From contig JAGCLD010000016.1 of NCBI GenBank assembly GCA_017647145.1, forward strand, positions 92,024 through 156,023: DNA of 64,000 bases, in the 5' to 3' direction. Made by a program: the position numbers and the translations under genes. The notes below the pieces were generated by a model. It had not been told where the DNA came from, searched no databases, and was given only the letters and a program-made list of their open reading frames with translations. The DNA is from Paludibacteraceae bacterium. GTDB lineage: Bacteria > Bacteroidota > Bacteroidia > Bacteroidales > Paludibacteraceae. Shown here one piece after another: positions 1-10,500 of the stretch. Each line of letters starts with the position of its first letter. Position 1 is the stretch's first letter.

Positions 1-3000
1 TGTAAGCAGCAGAAGTTGCAGTTTGTTCTTCACCACATTTAGCAGCTACAGTAACAGAATATTGTGTATCAGGAGTAAGACCATCCCAAGTGATAGTGTT
101 AGTAGCGCTTGTGCGAGTTTCTCCATTGATAGTAAATTGATATTCAGTTACGTCAGGACTACCTTGTGCTTTGATAACAGCAGTAGTAGTAGTTTGTCCG
201 GAAACAGAGCGGATAAATGGAGTGTAGCAACCTTCTTGAACAGACAAGCGGATGTCGTCCAATCTTGCAACGTCACTACTTGTTTTGAATTGTTGTTCGA
301 AGATGAAGTACAATTTACCACCAATTTGGATATCAGCAGTGTAAGTGTACATACCCTCAGCAGATTCAACAGGATCTTTTGTGTAAGCATTGTTTATTGT
401 GCGAACCAAAGTAGCACCTTGGAGTGAAGGTTGGTCGTTCACATAAACATTCATTACGTTGTTGTTAGCTTGTTTTCTCCAACCAGAGCCAAATTCTTTC
501 GCTGTACGAGACATTGTGAACGAAAGTTGAGCAGCAGTACCTTCAGGAACAGTGATACCCTCTGTGATCATCACAGCAGAGCCACTTGTAGAGTTGATAG
601 AAACGCTAGCTTCACCATTGTTTGCAGTCCACTTAGTACCAGTCAATGTGTAGCAAGAAGAGATACCATCTGTGAAGTCCATCAAATAAGGCATAGATTT
701 TTCTTCACAGAGTGTGCTTGCAGGATAAGCTTCAGCCCATTCGCTAATGCTGTTGTCACCGCAAAGAGGACGAACATAGATTTCGTAAGTAGTACCACCC
801 TTCAAGTTAGTGAAGGTATAAGCCGGAGTAGAAGTGATAACCGTGTCACCTTTAGCAGCACCGGCAAGAGCGCAAACGAGTTGCCATTGTGATTCACCTT
901 GAGTGTTACCCAAAGTAATGCTGATAGAGTTAGAAGTAGATTCGTGGTTAACCACTTTGACAGTAGAAACGCAGTTAGGTTGCAATTCTACAGTTACTTT
1001 TTGTACAGTAGATGTACTGTTGTTAGTACCCGTGGTATTTTGTTTCAAAGCCATGATAGCACCAGCAGGAATACCAGCAGGATAAGCCACTGACAAATCC
1101 AAAGTTGACCAGTTAGTGTCGTCCAGTTTTTGAACTTCAACGAAAGTAGAAGGATCAAATACGTCAGTAACATAACCAACAGAGAGAGGATCACCGTAAA
1201 TCCATACATTGAGTGTCAATTTCAAGTCGCTCAATGGGTTAACGAATTCAGGCATAGCCAACATGATACGTCCGTAAGGATTATCAAGAAGGTCGCTATA
1301 TCCACCATCGTTACCATCTTGCATTACTACCCAGCGTTCAGGCAAATTACCACCGTTAGTATTAGCTACATAAGGTTCTTCTTGTGTGATGAGAAGAGGA
1401 TCGTACAATGTAGTGAAGTTAACAGCGAGTGAGCGAGATTCACCATCTTTACCACCGCAAAGAGGAGTAACCACTACATTGCCAGAATATTTCGTACCAG
1501 AAGTCAATCCTGTGAATTTCACTTCAGGAACAGAAACAGTTTGTGTAAATTCACCAAAGTCAACTCTATATTCAGTAGCGTCGCCACGACCTTCCCATGC
1601 AAAAGTAGCCGAGTTGCGGTCGTATCCTACCATGTGAACGTTGATTGGAGACAAACATTCAGGAATGAGGTCCACCTTCACAGCAGAAACACGGCAATCA
1701 CCGGTAGCGCGAAGAGCGATGAATTGTCCGTCAGTAGTGATGTTATTCAAAATAACTTCCACTGTTTTGTCTTCTTTAGGAACATCCAAAGCGATAGCTT
1801 CAGAAAGTACGAAAGAAGTTGGGTCGCTTGGGTTGCCCATCACACCTACTTCAAGAGCCATTGGAATTTCAGTAGCGCCATTAGCCGGAGCATAAGCAGC
1901 AGTGATTGTGAGGCGCAAAGTGTTAGCCGGGATACCGAATCCACAGAGAGCCACCATGTTGCCTGTTTTCATTTGCAAGCCAGCAGGGATATTTTCCCAT
2001 GTATTTTGATCCTGGTAGGCTGCAGTATAGATAGGATATGTTTTACCAGTACCTTTGTCTAATGTAGTCAAAGTAGGAGTCCAACATTCAGGTAATTGAT
2101 TGTTAGTCCATTTAGGTTCGTAGTAGTCACCTAATTCAACAGATTGACAAACAGTAGTGAATTCCACTTCTGTACTTGGCAAGCTTGATTCACCATCACA
2201 TTCCAATTTAACCACTACAGAGTAAGCAGTATTTTCGGTCAAACCGGTGATAGTGTAAGGATTAGCATCCGCTTCGATAGTAGAAACGTTTTCACCTTGA
2301 GTAAGTGTGATGATACGTTTAGTAGGAGTAGCAGGTTCACCCCACTCCAATTTAGCTGAATTGTGAGTCAAGTCAGTAACTTTAAGGTCAGTAGGACGTC
2401 CGCAAGCTGCGATTTTAGCCACTTTAACTTCATCCACATAAACGACATTATCCTTACCAGCTTCAGAGTTGAGCACTACGTAGTATGTGCCTTCACCTTC
2501 CATACCATAATCAGCAAGAGCAGCTGTGCTCACTGCATATTCATTCCATTTACCATTAACGAAGTTAACAGTACCCAGTTTGATATAAGTAGAGAAGTCA
2601 TAAGGATTGGTAAGTACACCCACTTCAAGCGTTTGAGAGTGGTGTTGTGCATAACCATAGAAAGAGATTTCCATTTTTTCTTGTTCAGCCAATGTCAACA
2701 TTGGAGAGATAGCATAAGCGCCACCATCAACAGAACCAGAAATCTTCAAAGCTGCACCGTTGTTACCATAACGATAGTTCTTTTGTACAGCAGGTAATTC
2801 TCTGCTTGCTCCACCAACTACCCAGCATGCAGGAGCGCCAGCCACTTGTGCATCGAAAGTTTCGATGTAAGGCAAAGCAGAAGCTTGGCATGGAGTAGTG
2901 AAGGTCATTGTTGCAGCAGGAGACACCAATTGGTAAGCATAAGTACAGTCACCTTTGATGATAGCTGTGTAAGCAGTACCAGGAGTTAAGTCCTTCAAAG

Positions 3001-3739
3001 TGTGAATGATGTCTTCTGCTCTTTCTGTACGCACTTTAGTGTTTCCAGCATACAAATCGATTGTGTAGAAACTAGGAGCTGCACCAGCATTTGCTAAAGT
3101 TTGCCATGCGATAGTCACTTCAGTAGGAGTGGCTTCAGACACAGCGAGTCCGATAGCGCGTGCACAAGTAGGCACATCTTCAATTTTTACATCATCGATG
3201 TAGATGTAAGCAGCTTGTCCGGGTGCACTTGCGTTGCTTTTTGCAACGAAGACCAATTTCACTTGGTCGCCCGGGTTAGCCGGTACTGCCACTTCGCACA
3301 ATGTCCATGCATCCACATCCTGTACCGGAGCGAGCACTACATTGTCTAAGTAAGTAGCACCATTGTCACGAGAGACATAGGCGGCAAAGTCACCTGCACC
3401 TTGATTGCGGTAGTAGAAAGACACGATGATGTTTCCTTCCACAGTAACCGACGGAGTCAAGATCACGTCACTTAAACCTTCCATAGTCTTGTCATTACAG
3501 AGCGCACCGCCACCACAGTGTGAGTCGAAACGGAGACATGTTCCGGTCAATCCTTGACCATTTGCCGTAAATTTATAAATATCGGCAATGTCACCGCTAC
3601 TGCTCCATCCTGTTGGGATGCCGCTTCCAAGACTGTTAAATGTTTCATTGAGGTAAACCTCAGCAGAAACACTAACACTACAGAACGCAAGGCATAATCC
3701 TAATGCCATACGTTTCAAGTAAAGTAGTTTCTTGTTCAT
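1..3739 (-). CDS. Large modular secreted protein, fibronectin III / jelly-roll repeats (C-terminus beyond window)
   Basis: The frame opens with ATG at 3739 and stays open to the left edge, giving at least 1246 residues without a stop. The first 26 or so residues form a signal peptide (basic start, hydrophobic core, cleavage near Ala-Glu), so the protein is exported. The rest is a roughly 240-residue unit repeated five times: a beta-sandwich resembling choice-of-anchor/cleaved-adhesin domains, followed by a fibronectin III domain. The Fn3 domains start near residues 190, 446, 694, 922 and 1170, most with a Cys-x-x-Pro or similar opening and a later 'W' plus 'L-T/G-x-x-Y' pattern. Such architecture is common in T9SS cargo of Bacteroidales, and the two following genes carry T9SS sorting domains; the end of this protein that would prove it lies outside the window. 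No catalytic domain was recognised, so adhesion or glycan binding is an inference. Confidence 0.85.
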   Translation of the reverse strand, partial: MNKKLLYLKRMALGLCLAFCSVSVSAEVYLNETFNSLGSGIPTGWSSSGDIADIYKFTANGQGLTGTCLRFDSHCGGGALCNDKTMEGLSDVILTPSVTVEGNIIVSFYYRNQGAGDFAAYVSRDNGATYLDNVVLAPVQDVDAWTLCEVAVPANPGDQVKLVFVAKSNASAPGQAAYIYIDDVKIEDVPTCARAIGLAVSEATPTEVTIAWQTLANAGAAPSFYTIDLYAGNTKVRTERAEDIIHTLKDLTPGTAYTAIIKGDCTYAYQLVSPAATMTFTTPCQASALPYIETFDAQVAGAPACWVVGGASRELPAVQKNYRYGNNGAALKISGSVDGGAYAISPMLTLAEQEKMEISFYGYAQHHSQTLEVGVLTNPYDFSTYIKLGTVNFVNGKWNEYAVSTAALADYGMEGEGTYYVVLNSEAGKDNVVYVDEVKVAKIAACGRPTDLKVTDLTHNSAKLEWGEPATPTKRIITLTQGENVSTIEADANPYTITGLTENTAYSVVVKLECDGESSLPSTEVEFTTVCQSVELGDYYEPKWTNNQLPECWTPTLTTLDKGTGKTYPIYTAAYQDQNTWENIPAGLQMKTGNMVALCGFGIPANTLRLTITAAYAPANGATEIPMALEVGVMGNPSDPTSFVLSEAIALDVPKEDKTVEVILNNITTDGQFIALRATGDCRVSAVKVDLIPECLSPINVHMVGYDRNSATFAWEGRGDATEYRVDFGEFTQTVSVPEVKFTGLTSGTKYSGNVVVTPLCGGKDGESRSLAVNFTTLYDPLLITQEEPYVANTNGGNLPERWVVMQDGNDGGYSDLLDNPYGRIMLAMPEFVNPLSDLKLTLNVWIYGDPLSVGYVTDVFDPSTFVEVQKLDDTNWSTLDLSVAYPAGIPAGAIMALKQNTTGTNNSTSTVQKVTVELQPNCVSTVKVVNHESTSNSISITLGNTQGESQWQLVCALAGAAKGDTVITSTPAYTFTNLKGGTTYEIYVRPLCGDNSISEWAEAYPASTLCEEKSMPYLMDFTDGISSCYTLTGTKWTANNGEASVSINSTSGSAVMITEGITVPEGTAAQLSFTMSRTAKEFGSGWRKQANNNVMNVYVNDQPSLQGATLVRTINNAYTKDPVESAEGMYTYTADIQIGGKLYFIFEQQFKTSSDVARLDDIRLSVQEGCYTPFIRSVSGQTTTTAVIKAQGSPDVTEYQFTINGETRTSATNTITWDGLTPDTQYSVTVAAKCGEEQTATSAAY

Positions 3740-3893
3740 AAAAACGTTTTTTAAGTTAAACAATTGGGTTATTTTATTTATTCTACAATTAATGTATTCA
3801 TTTTAAATTACATTAGGTAAGCACAGTCGGCAAAACAATTTACAAAACGTAATCTTTTACCATCGGGCACACCCATCCCTGCAATATAGGTGG

Positions 3894-3901
3894 CAAATCT
3901 A
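3894..3901 (-). promoter_or_regulatory. Candidate Bacteroidota -7 element for the gene starting at 3739
   Basis: On the minus strand this reads TAGATTTG, matching the TAnnTTTG consensus. It lies about 155 bases ahead of the start codon. A T-rich stretch rather than a clean TTTG sits at the -33 distance, so the match is only partial. Confidence 0.4.
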
Positions 3902-4489
3902 TAATATTTTTTTTGAATACGCGCCATAAAAAAGATAATTTCACAACACTTCTAAACTTTTTTAACATTTGAAGATAGAGAGATTCAAGACTCTTCTTTC
4001 CATCGCACGTAATTCTTTATCCAAAAAGCATCAGATATCGACTCCATCGCATGGTCAATGAGGATTGAATAGCCATGAACCACCCTGCAACCAGCCATTG
4101 CATAGACTCCACATGAAAGCGTGTTACCATCCAGAGAATTCATCTCCATCCATCACCCATCTATGGTTCACAGCGTGAGTTTAGTTGTACTCCTGAGAAT
4201 AGGATGAACATACTATAGACTAAGCCCACATAGCCTATAGTGTGATTATTTATTTACCAAAATGTCAAAGAGCGCTTTGTCAGCCTACGAATGCACCGTA
4301 GGACAACACTGCAAAGATACAAGTTCCCAAAAGCGCAGTGCTACGTTTCGTTACGTTTGGGGCGTTTCGTTACAATAAATTACATTATTAGGCTTTTCGC
4401 TTTTTTTTAGTCCATTAAAAACATCCTATAGATTGGCTTGGAAGCATGGAACTGTATATAGACATAGGATGTTTCTACCGAAGCATCCT

Positions 4490-4527
4490 ACAAAAAAAAG
4501 TGTGCCAAGCTACACTTGACACACTTT
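4490..4527 (-). terminator. Intrinsic terminator of the 4552-7521 gene
   Basis: A 12-bp stem (4498-4509 with 4515-4526, one G-U pair) with a 5-base loop is followed on the minus strand by a run of eight T, 25 bases beyond the stop codon. Confidence 0.9.
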
Positions 4528-4551
4528 AGGTTCTATTCAGAAAACTCTGTT

Positions 4552-7521
4552 TTATCTCACAACCACACGTTCTACATTACGCAGGATGGTGCCATCAGTT
4601 TGATGGAGAATCACTTCTACCACATAGATACCGGCAGAGCGAGGCATATCAACTTGGATATGCGTATCATTCAGAACTGTATGACTGATTTCCACGCCCA
4701 ACATATTGAGTACGCGTACTTCAGCGTACATAGCAGCAAGGCCTTGTGTGAGCACTTGCGCAGAAGCACCAGCCTGAACATAGGTGTTAGCCAAGCTTAC
4801 TTCACGTGACTTATCAGCATCAGAGATAGCACCTAAGTTAGCAGGACACGAGATAATTTTCACACCGTCGGCTTTACGTGTAAGTTCCACTTCATACACA
4901 GCCGACATATCCAATTTTTCTTGTACATAGATGAAAGAGTTCGTTTCACCCGGCATAGGTTGTCCGTTTTTGTACCATTGGTATTCGGTGTATTCGTATT
5001 CAGCAGGATCTTCTCCACCATCTTTCACAGCCGAGATGTATTCAGGGCGACGTACTGCCAAGACATCATCCCAACGATGAGCAATAACGTCAGCAGGGAA
5101 GTAGCCAAATTGCGTTGTCATTGTGCTATCAGTACAGTTTCCGTGGAAGACAACATCCACACGATACATTTTCTTTTCAGCGTCTTGCGGAACATCTACA
5201 CGAATGACACCTTGTTTGTCAAGCGCTAGGCCTTGCGGTCCGGCAAATGTAGCCGCCGTTCCATTCGCCGCATCTACAAGATTAACATCCACTGTTTGAG
5301 CAGTACCTTCGTTTACGTAAGGAATGTTGAAATGCAGATTCGTAACATCACAAATATCTTTTTCCACGTCACCAATATTCATATCCATCACATCGAGAGG
5401 TGGAACAGTGACATTAAATTGGTAGGTATTCAAACACTCAGAACCATCAGCTGTTTCTGCACTTGGCATAATGGCCACAAGTGTGATTGGGAATGTACCC
5501 CCTTCAGCAGGGAATTCCACAATAGCCTCTTCCGTAGCAGCCACACCGTATTCACCATTTGTGCCAAACTGCCATGCAACCACAACCGGGTCATCCGTTT
5601 TTTCTTGTACCGGCTTACCATTTTCGAGTGTATAATTGGTGTAAATAGCACTATTGCTTTTGAACTTCACTGTGTTTTTACAATCCGTAGGTTCAACTAC
5701 ATATTCAGCATCAGCTTTAGGCAGGCGGAACAAACCAGACGCCTCAAGGATATATCCACAACCCGTTTCTTTATTGAACACACGGCATTCATAAACATTC
5801 ACGTCATCCGGCTTAACCAATAATTTTTGTGCGAATCTATCTTGTCCTTTATAGAAAGGTTCACTCATGTTATACGGTTTTGTCCACTCATAGGAGAAAC
5901 CTTCAGGAGCGACAAGGTATTGTTCATTCGGATTGTCACAACCGGCACGTTTGAGCTGTCCGTCATTACATCCGAGTGTGAAGTAGATGTATCCCCAGTG
6001 GTCACCAAGCGAGCAAGCGCGGTTCGTAATACGGATTTTAATCGTTTTTCCTTTGTAATCCTGCACATTGAATGCCACGAGCGTCCAGTCACGCCAGAAT
6101 ACATCAGCGAAATCAGTCAAAGAAGGCGAAGCCTTATACCATCCTGACTTTTCACCCCCCATGCTTAACCATGTTTTTTCATTCATAGGCGGACGGAAGT
6201 CAACCGTGAGACATCCTTGTGGGTCAGGTAATTTTGCACCATTTTCATCAAGAATTTCAAGCGTGAAACGTGGTTGGTCAGCCGACTGGTGTCCCCCACT
6301 CTGTGCTACCACAGCGTATCTAAATTCGATAACCCCCATATCTTCGTCCACAGGAACAGAATAGGTGATTGATTGCGCCACGTTACCACCCCCTTTATAC
6401 CATCTACCACCAAGGCGAACAGAAGCCAAGTTTTCTCCATCCGGCAATGTGCTCAGCACGCGCGTACCCGTCTTCGTACGAGGGTCTTGTTCACCCATAT
6501 AGTGAATGGTGTGCATACTACCTAATTCAGTATATCCACTGTCCAATACTTGTTTAGCAGAGTCAACATAGTTGAAGCTACCGTAAGTACATTCCACATT
6601 CGGGAGATAGAAGTTCATGTAGTCAAAGCAACGAGAAGTAGGGTCATAGACCATAACCACACGTGTTTCAGACCACAATCCCGGAATGCTGTCATCACCA
6701 ACAGGGCGGACACGGAAGCGATAAGCACCTTCTTGAATCATTGGGTAAGAAATTGAGTAAGAGTTGCCTTGTACTCCCATTACCTCAAAGTTAGATGTAG
6801 CTGTTTTACCCACATCATAGACAAGAATTTCATAATTTGCAGCGTCACCATCCCAAGAGAATGCAAAGCCTTCAGAGGTGTTACGTGGGAAGAGATTCGT
6901 AGGTTCAACATGTTGGTCATTCTTAGGAACCACTTGAATATTGTCCACACATCCCGGAGGGTTTACCGCAGGAGGGGTGGTATTAGCTTGCCAATAGAAG
7001 CAAATGAAGGCATTATCATTGTAGAGATGAACGTCGTAATATTCCGTCATCCATTGTTTTTCTTTTCCGGCAAAAGAATGTTGTCCTACCAGATTATCTT
7101 TAATCACTCGCGGAATGTCATTACCAATTTCAGAAGCAATAATCCCTGTAGAGTCAGCCGCAGGGACTACAGCCACCCATAGTTGGTCAGTACCCGGTAC
7201 GCCTAAAGCTTTCCAGTCGAAACTTAATCTGTATGTACCCTTTTCGAGTGGCATATAGGCATAAGCCACAATACCATATTGTCCCGGTTCATAGCTTGCA
7301 GTAGCGCCTTTGTCAGCAGAAACATACATAGACCATTGACCAAAAGTTTTTTGTGCGCTACCAATACCCCACTCAGTATTAGGAGCATTACGACTCGTTT
7401 TAAATCTCCATTCCTTCCATTGTTCGGGATTTTCGAAATCGCAGAAGTACGCCTTGTCAGCCTGCATAACGCCACAGACCCCAAGAACAGCAATAATCAC
7501 TAATAATAGTCTTTTATTCAT
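4552..7521 (-). CDS. T9SS-exported surface protein (jelly-roll, Fn3, PKD/Ig-like modules, C-terminal sorting domain)
   Basis: This 989-residue protein has a signal peptide of about 21 residues. A beta-sandwich carbohydrate-binding-like module follows (about 25-205, ending in 'CVDNIQVVP', typical of choice-of-anchor domains), then a fibronectin III domain (about 206-292), a second beta-sandwich (about 300-530), a PKD-like region containing 'WQFGTNGEY', and an Ig-like region with 'YQWYKNGQPMPGE'. The last 80 residues resemble a T9SS type A sorting domain ('EVRVLNMLGVEI', then 'GIYVVEVIL'). It is therefore likely secreted through T9SS and cell-surface bound or released. It is a paralogue of the gene 50 bp upstream and probably cotranscribed with it. 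No enzyme motif is visible; ligand binding or adhesion is inference. Confidence 0.88.
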   Translation of the reverse strand: MNKRLLLVIIAVLGVCGVMQADKAYFCDFENPEQWKEWRFKTSRNAPNTEWGIGSAQKTFGQWSMYVSADKGATASYEPGQYGIVAYAYMPLEKGTYRLSFDWKALGVPGTDQLWVAVVPAADSTGIIASEIGNDIPRVIKDNLVGQHSFAGKEKQWMTEYYDVHLYNDNAFICFYWQANTTPPAVNPPGCVDNIQVVPKNDQHVEPTNLFPRNTSEGFAFSWDGDAANYEILVYDVGKTATSNFEVMGVQGNSYSISYPMIQEGAYRFRVRPVGDDSIPGLWSETRVVMVYDPTSRCFDYMNFYLPNVECTYGSFNYVDSAKQVLDSGYTELGSMHTIHYMGEQDPRTKTGTRVLSTLPDGENLASVRLGGRWYKGGGNVAQSITYSVPVDEDMGVIEFRYAVVAQSGGHQSADQPRFTLEILDENGAKLPDPQGCLTVDFRPPMNEKTWLSMGGEKSGWYKASPSLTDFADVFWRDWTLVAFNVQDYKGKTIKIRITNRACSLGDHWGYIYFTLGCNDGQLKRAGCDNPNEQYLVAPEGFSYEWTKPYNMSEPFYKGQDRFAQKLLVKPDDVNVYECRVFNKETGCGYILEASGLFRLPKADAEYVVEPTDCKNTVKFKSNSAIYTNYTLENGKPVQEKTDDPVVVAWQFGTNGEYGVAATEEAIVEFPAEGGTFPITLVAIMPSAETADGSECLNTYQFNVTVPPLDVMDMNIGDVEKDICDVTNLHFNIPYVNEGTAQTVDVNLVDAANGTAATFAGPQGLALDKQGVIRVDVPQDAEKKMYRVDVVFHGNCTDSTMTTQFGYFPADVIAHRWDDVLAVRRPEYISAVKDGGEDPAEYEYTEYQWYKNGQPMPGETNSFIYVQEKLDMSAVYEVELTRKADGVKIISCPANLGAISDADKSREVSLANTYVQAGASAQVLTQGLAAMYAEVRVLNMLGVEISHTVLNDTHIQVDMPRSAGIYVVEVILHQTDGTILRNVERVVVR

Positions 7522-7571
7522 ATTTTATATAGTTGTTTTTCTACTGTAGAATTATTGAATAATGCCAACTC

Positions 7572-10500
7572 TTACTTGACCATTAATTTAAAGCTCATCG
7601 TCTTACCCTCTTCAGTGATGAGATTAACCACATAAATACCTTGACGTTGCGGTGCTCTAAATTCTCCGTATCCCTCTGTCATATGTGAGGTAGTATGGAG
7701 TTCGCCCATCAATCCAGTAACTTTCAGCAAGCATTCATCTTCCATTCCGACTACTGTAACCATTTCGCCTGGTGCAGGAGCAGAAGGATAGAGTGCAACA
7801 GAAGGCGCTACCACTTGTGGCACTACCGGACAAGAGCGATAAGTTTTACCATCCGATTTACGTCTCATTTGCACATAGTATTCATCCGTTCCATTAAACT
7901 CTACACCCTCACCAAGATAGATGTAAGAAAGATTAGCTCCCGGAATGAGTGCGTTGTTTTTATACCATTGGAAGGTATCAAAATCATCGCCATAAGCATT
8001 ATAAGCAGGATTCTTCACTGCGAGAACATCACCCCACTTTTGTGCCATAATAGTGTGCCATGGATAGCTGAGTTGGAAGGTGTATTGTTTATCTTCCAAA
8101 GATCTACAACTAATACCTTCCGCTTTTACTGACAATGAATATTCCTCTACATCCGGGTTTTGCGGCATTGGGAATACGAGGTAACCATTTTCAGGATAGA
8201 TAGTGTCATTAACAAAGCCTTGAGCCAAAGCATCTTGCGAATAAGATATTGCCACATAATCCAAATCACCTTGGTAAGGGATACGGAACATACCCGCATC
8301 CGTGCAGACCGGCAATTCAATTTCACCCAGTTGCAGTTTTGGGAGAACAGTAATTGTGGTGTACACTCTCAAGCTATCACATCCTCCCACTTTACTTTTG
8401 TAAACTGTTTGATAGTCACCCGGCAAGAACCAAGGGCGTCCGTTAACGTCAAACCAAATGCTATCCCCTTCACAAATAGTAGTATCTCTTCTTTGTTCTT
8501 GCATTTCAATTTCTTCCACAGTGAGGTAGATTGTACTATCACATCCGGCACGTGTCAAGGCATTGATTACATATTCACCCGGTTCTCTAAACACTTGATT
8601 GAACACCTTGGTATAACCTTTACCATTCGGACAGATCGACCGGATGATTGTAGTGTCTCTGTTTCCGATAGCCGGAATCACAAAAGGCACTTCCAATACA
8701 TCCTGGCAATCATCATTAGAGATACCCGTAGTAAGTTTGATTGTCACGTTAGCCCCTTCAGCAGGATATTCAACAACGATAGCTGCATCCGAAGTGTAGG
8801 ACGTGCGTGGGTTAGCCCCTTCGCCGAAGTCCCAATAATATGTTTCCGGTTTTTTATCCGTCATTACATCCCCTTTTGTGACCATACTATTATTTTGAAT
8901 CACCACAATATTTTTACATTCTTGCGGGTCATAGATAGGGGTGAATTGAGCTACCGGAAGAATCGGGTGAAGTGAAACCTCCAATGGGAGTTTACATCCT
9001 TCCGATTCGAGTGATGTAAGCATACAAATATAAGTTTCTTTATCCTCTTTTACAGGGTAGAAGGTACGATCTTTACAAACTGAGCCATCAGGGTAAGATG
9101 GATAGTTAGCTAAGTGAGGGTTAGTAGCCGGATCTTTTGGTATCCACGCATATTTGAACCCTACAGGAGCCGTCACACCGTTTTCGCCACCGCTACAAGA
9201 AACACCCTCAATCGTAGCCTCTTGGCAGTCGAGCGAGAAGTAAGCATACGCGAAGTGTCCCCCTTGCTTACAGTCGTTGGTAGTAAGACGTATTTTAATG
9301 TTTTGTCCTGCATAAGGAGTGAGGTCAATACCGATTGTTGTCCAGTCTTTGTAGAGTACAGTAGCGTAACTTCCTGTGGTTTCACCCACCGCCAATTTAG
9401 AGCCACAATTCACCCAGTCTTGCGTATTTGCTCCAGCCGTAAAGTCAGCAAAACCACAATGTGAGTCAAGCAGATTACCCATACGGTCGAGGATTTCAAT
9501 CGTGAAGTGCGGTTGCGTAGAGATAGAGTGCGCTTCCGCCGGATATTGCAACACAACCGCATATTTCAAGAGGAGGATTTTGCTTTCTCCACGTGAAATA
9601 CCCATGTCGTAGGTAACAGATTCAGAAAACCAATGGTTAGTGTTACCCGTTACAGCCCAGTTACCCAAACGCACCACCGCCAAGTCCTTACTTTCAGGTG
9701 GCATTACAGAGAGTTGGTAGTTGGTCCATGGGTCTTTTTCTCCCGGTATGTAGTGCAATGTATGTTGACTGTAGTCATCTCTAAAGCCATTATCCACTTT
9801 TTGGAGTTTATTAGGCACATCCACGTCTTTACCTGTACGGCATTCAGCCAGGTCTAAGTTCATGTAGTCCACGCAATAGTTAGAAGGGTCATACACCACT
9901 GTGGGTTGAGAGAATGTCCATGCACTGGTAACTCCAGTAGAAGGAGTAACCGATCTTACCCAGAAATCATATACACCATCAGGCATATCATAAATTGTAT
10001 GGTTAGTTACCGCAATGTCGCGAATAGTGTCCACTCGCGCATTTCCGTATCTACTATAGAGGAGTTCGTATCTTTCAGCATTTCCGATCCATTGCACATT
10101 GACCGTATTATCATTGTTCGGTCTTGTAACCGTTACAGCCGCAGGAGCATCCGCAGTTCCAGAGACAATTTGAATATTATCAATTGCCACCGGTGGTTGA
10201 TGTGGGTCACCTGTAGAGTTAGCCCAAACAAAAATGAGTCTTCTTGCTACTGCAGTAGGAGCTTGTGGCAATGCACCTTTCACATATACCCATCCGGCAG
10301 ACTTAACAAAGGTCATTTCCACGAGATTACTTGTTATCCACGAAGGCAAACCACCTGCTATAGTTGAATTAGGTTTTGTATTCGTAGTGGTCCATGCCAC
10401 ATATAACTTACAATTTTCATCCCCCATCATTTTATATTGAAAGGAGATTGTGTGATCTTTACCTCCAGGCAGGATAAAATCCTTATAAGCAGTCACTGCC

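Larger units (their letters stand above)
3740..4551. other. Long gene-free interval (812 bp)
   Basis: I see no convincing gene here. It holds the candidate promoter at 3894-3901, a second TATCTTTG -7-like match on the minus strand at 4312-4319, a 7-bp inverted repeat (ACTATAG 4212-4218, CTATAGT 4235-4241), a 6-bp hairpin (CCTACG 4284-4289, CGTAGG 4297-4302), an 11-bp direct repeat CGTTTCGTTAC at 4344-4354 and 4363-4373, a wide 11-bp inverted repeat (4419-4429 with 4464-4474), and the terminator of the next gene at 4490-4527. Confidence 0.6.
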
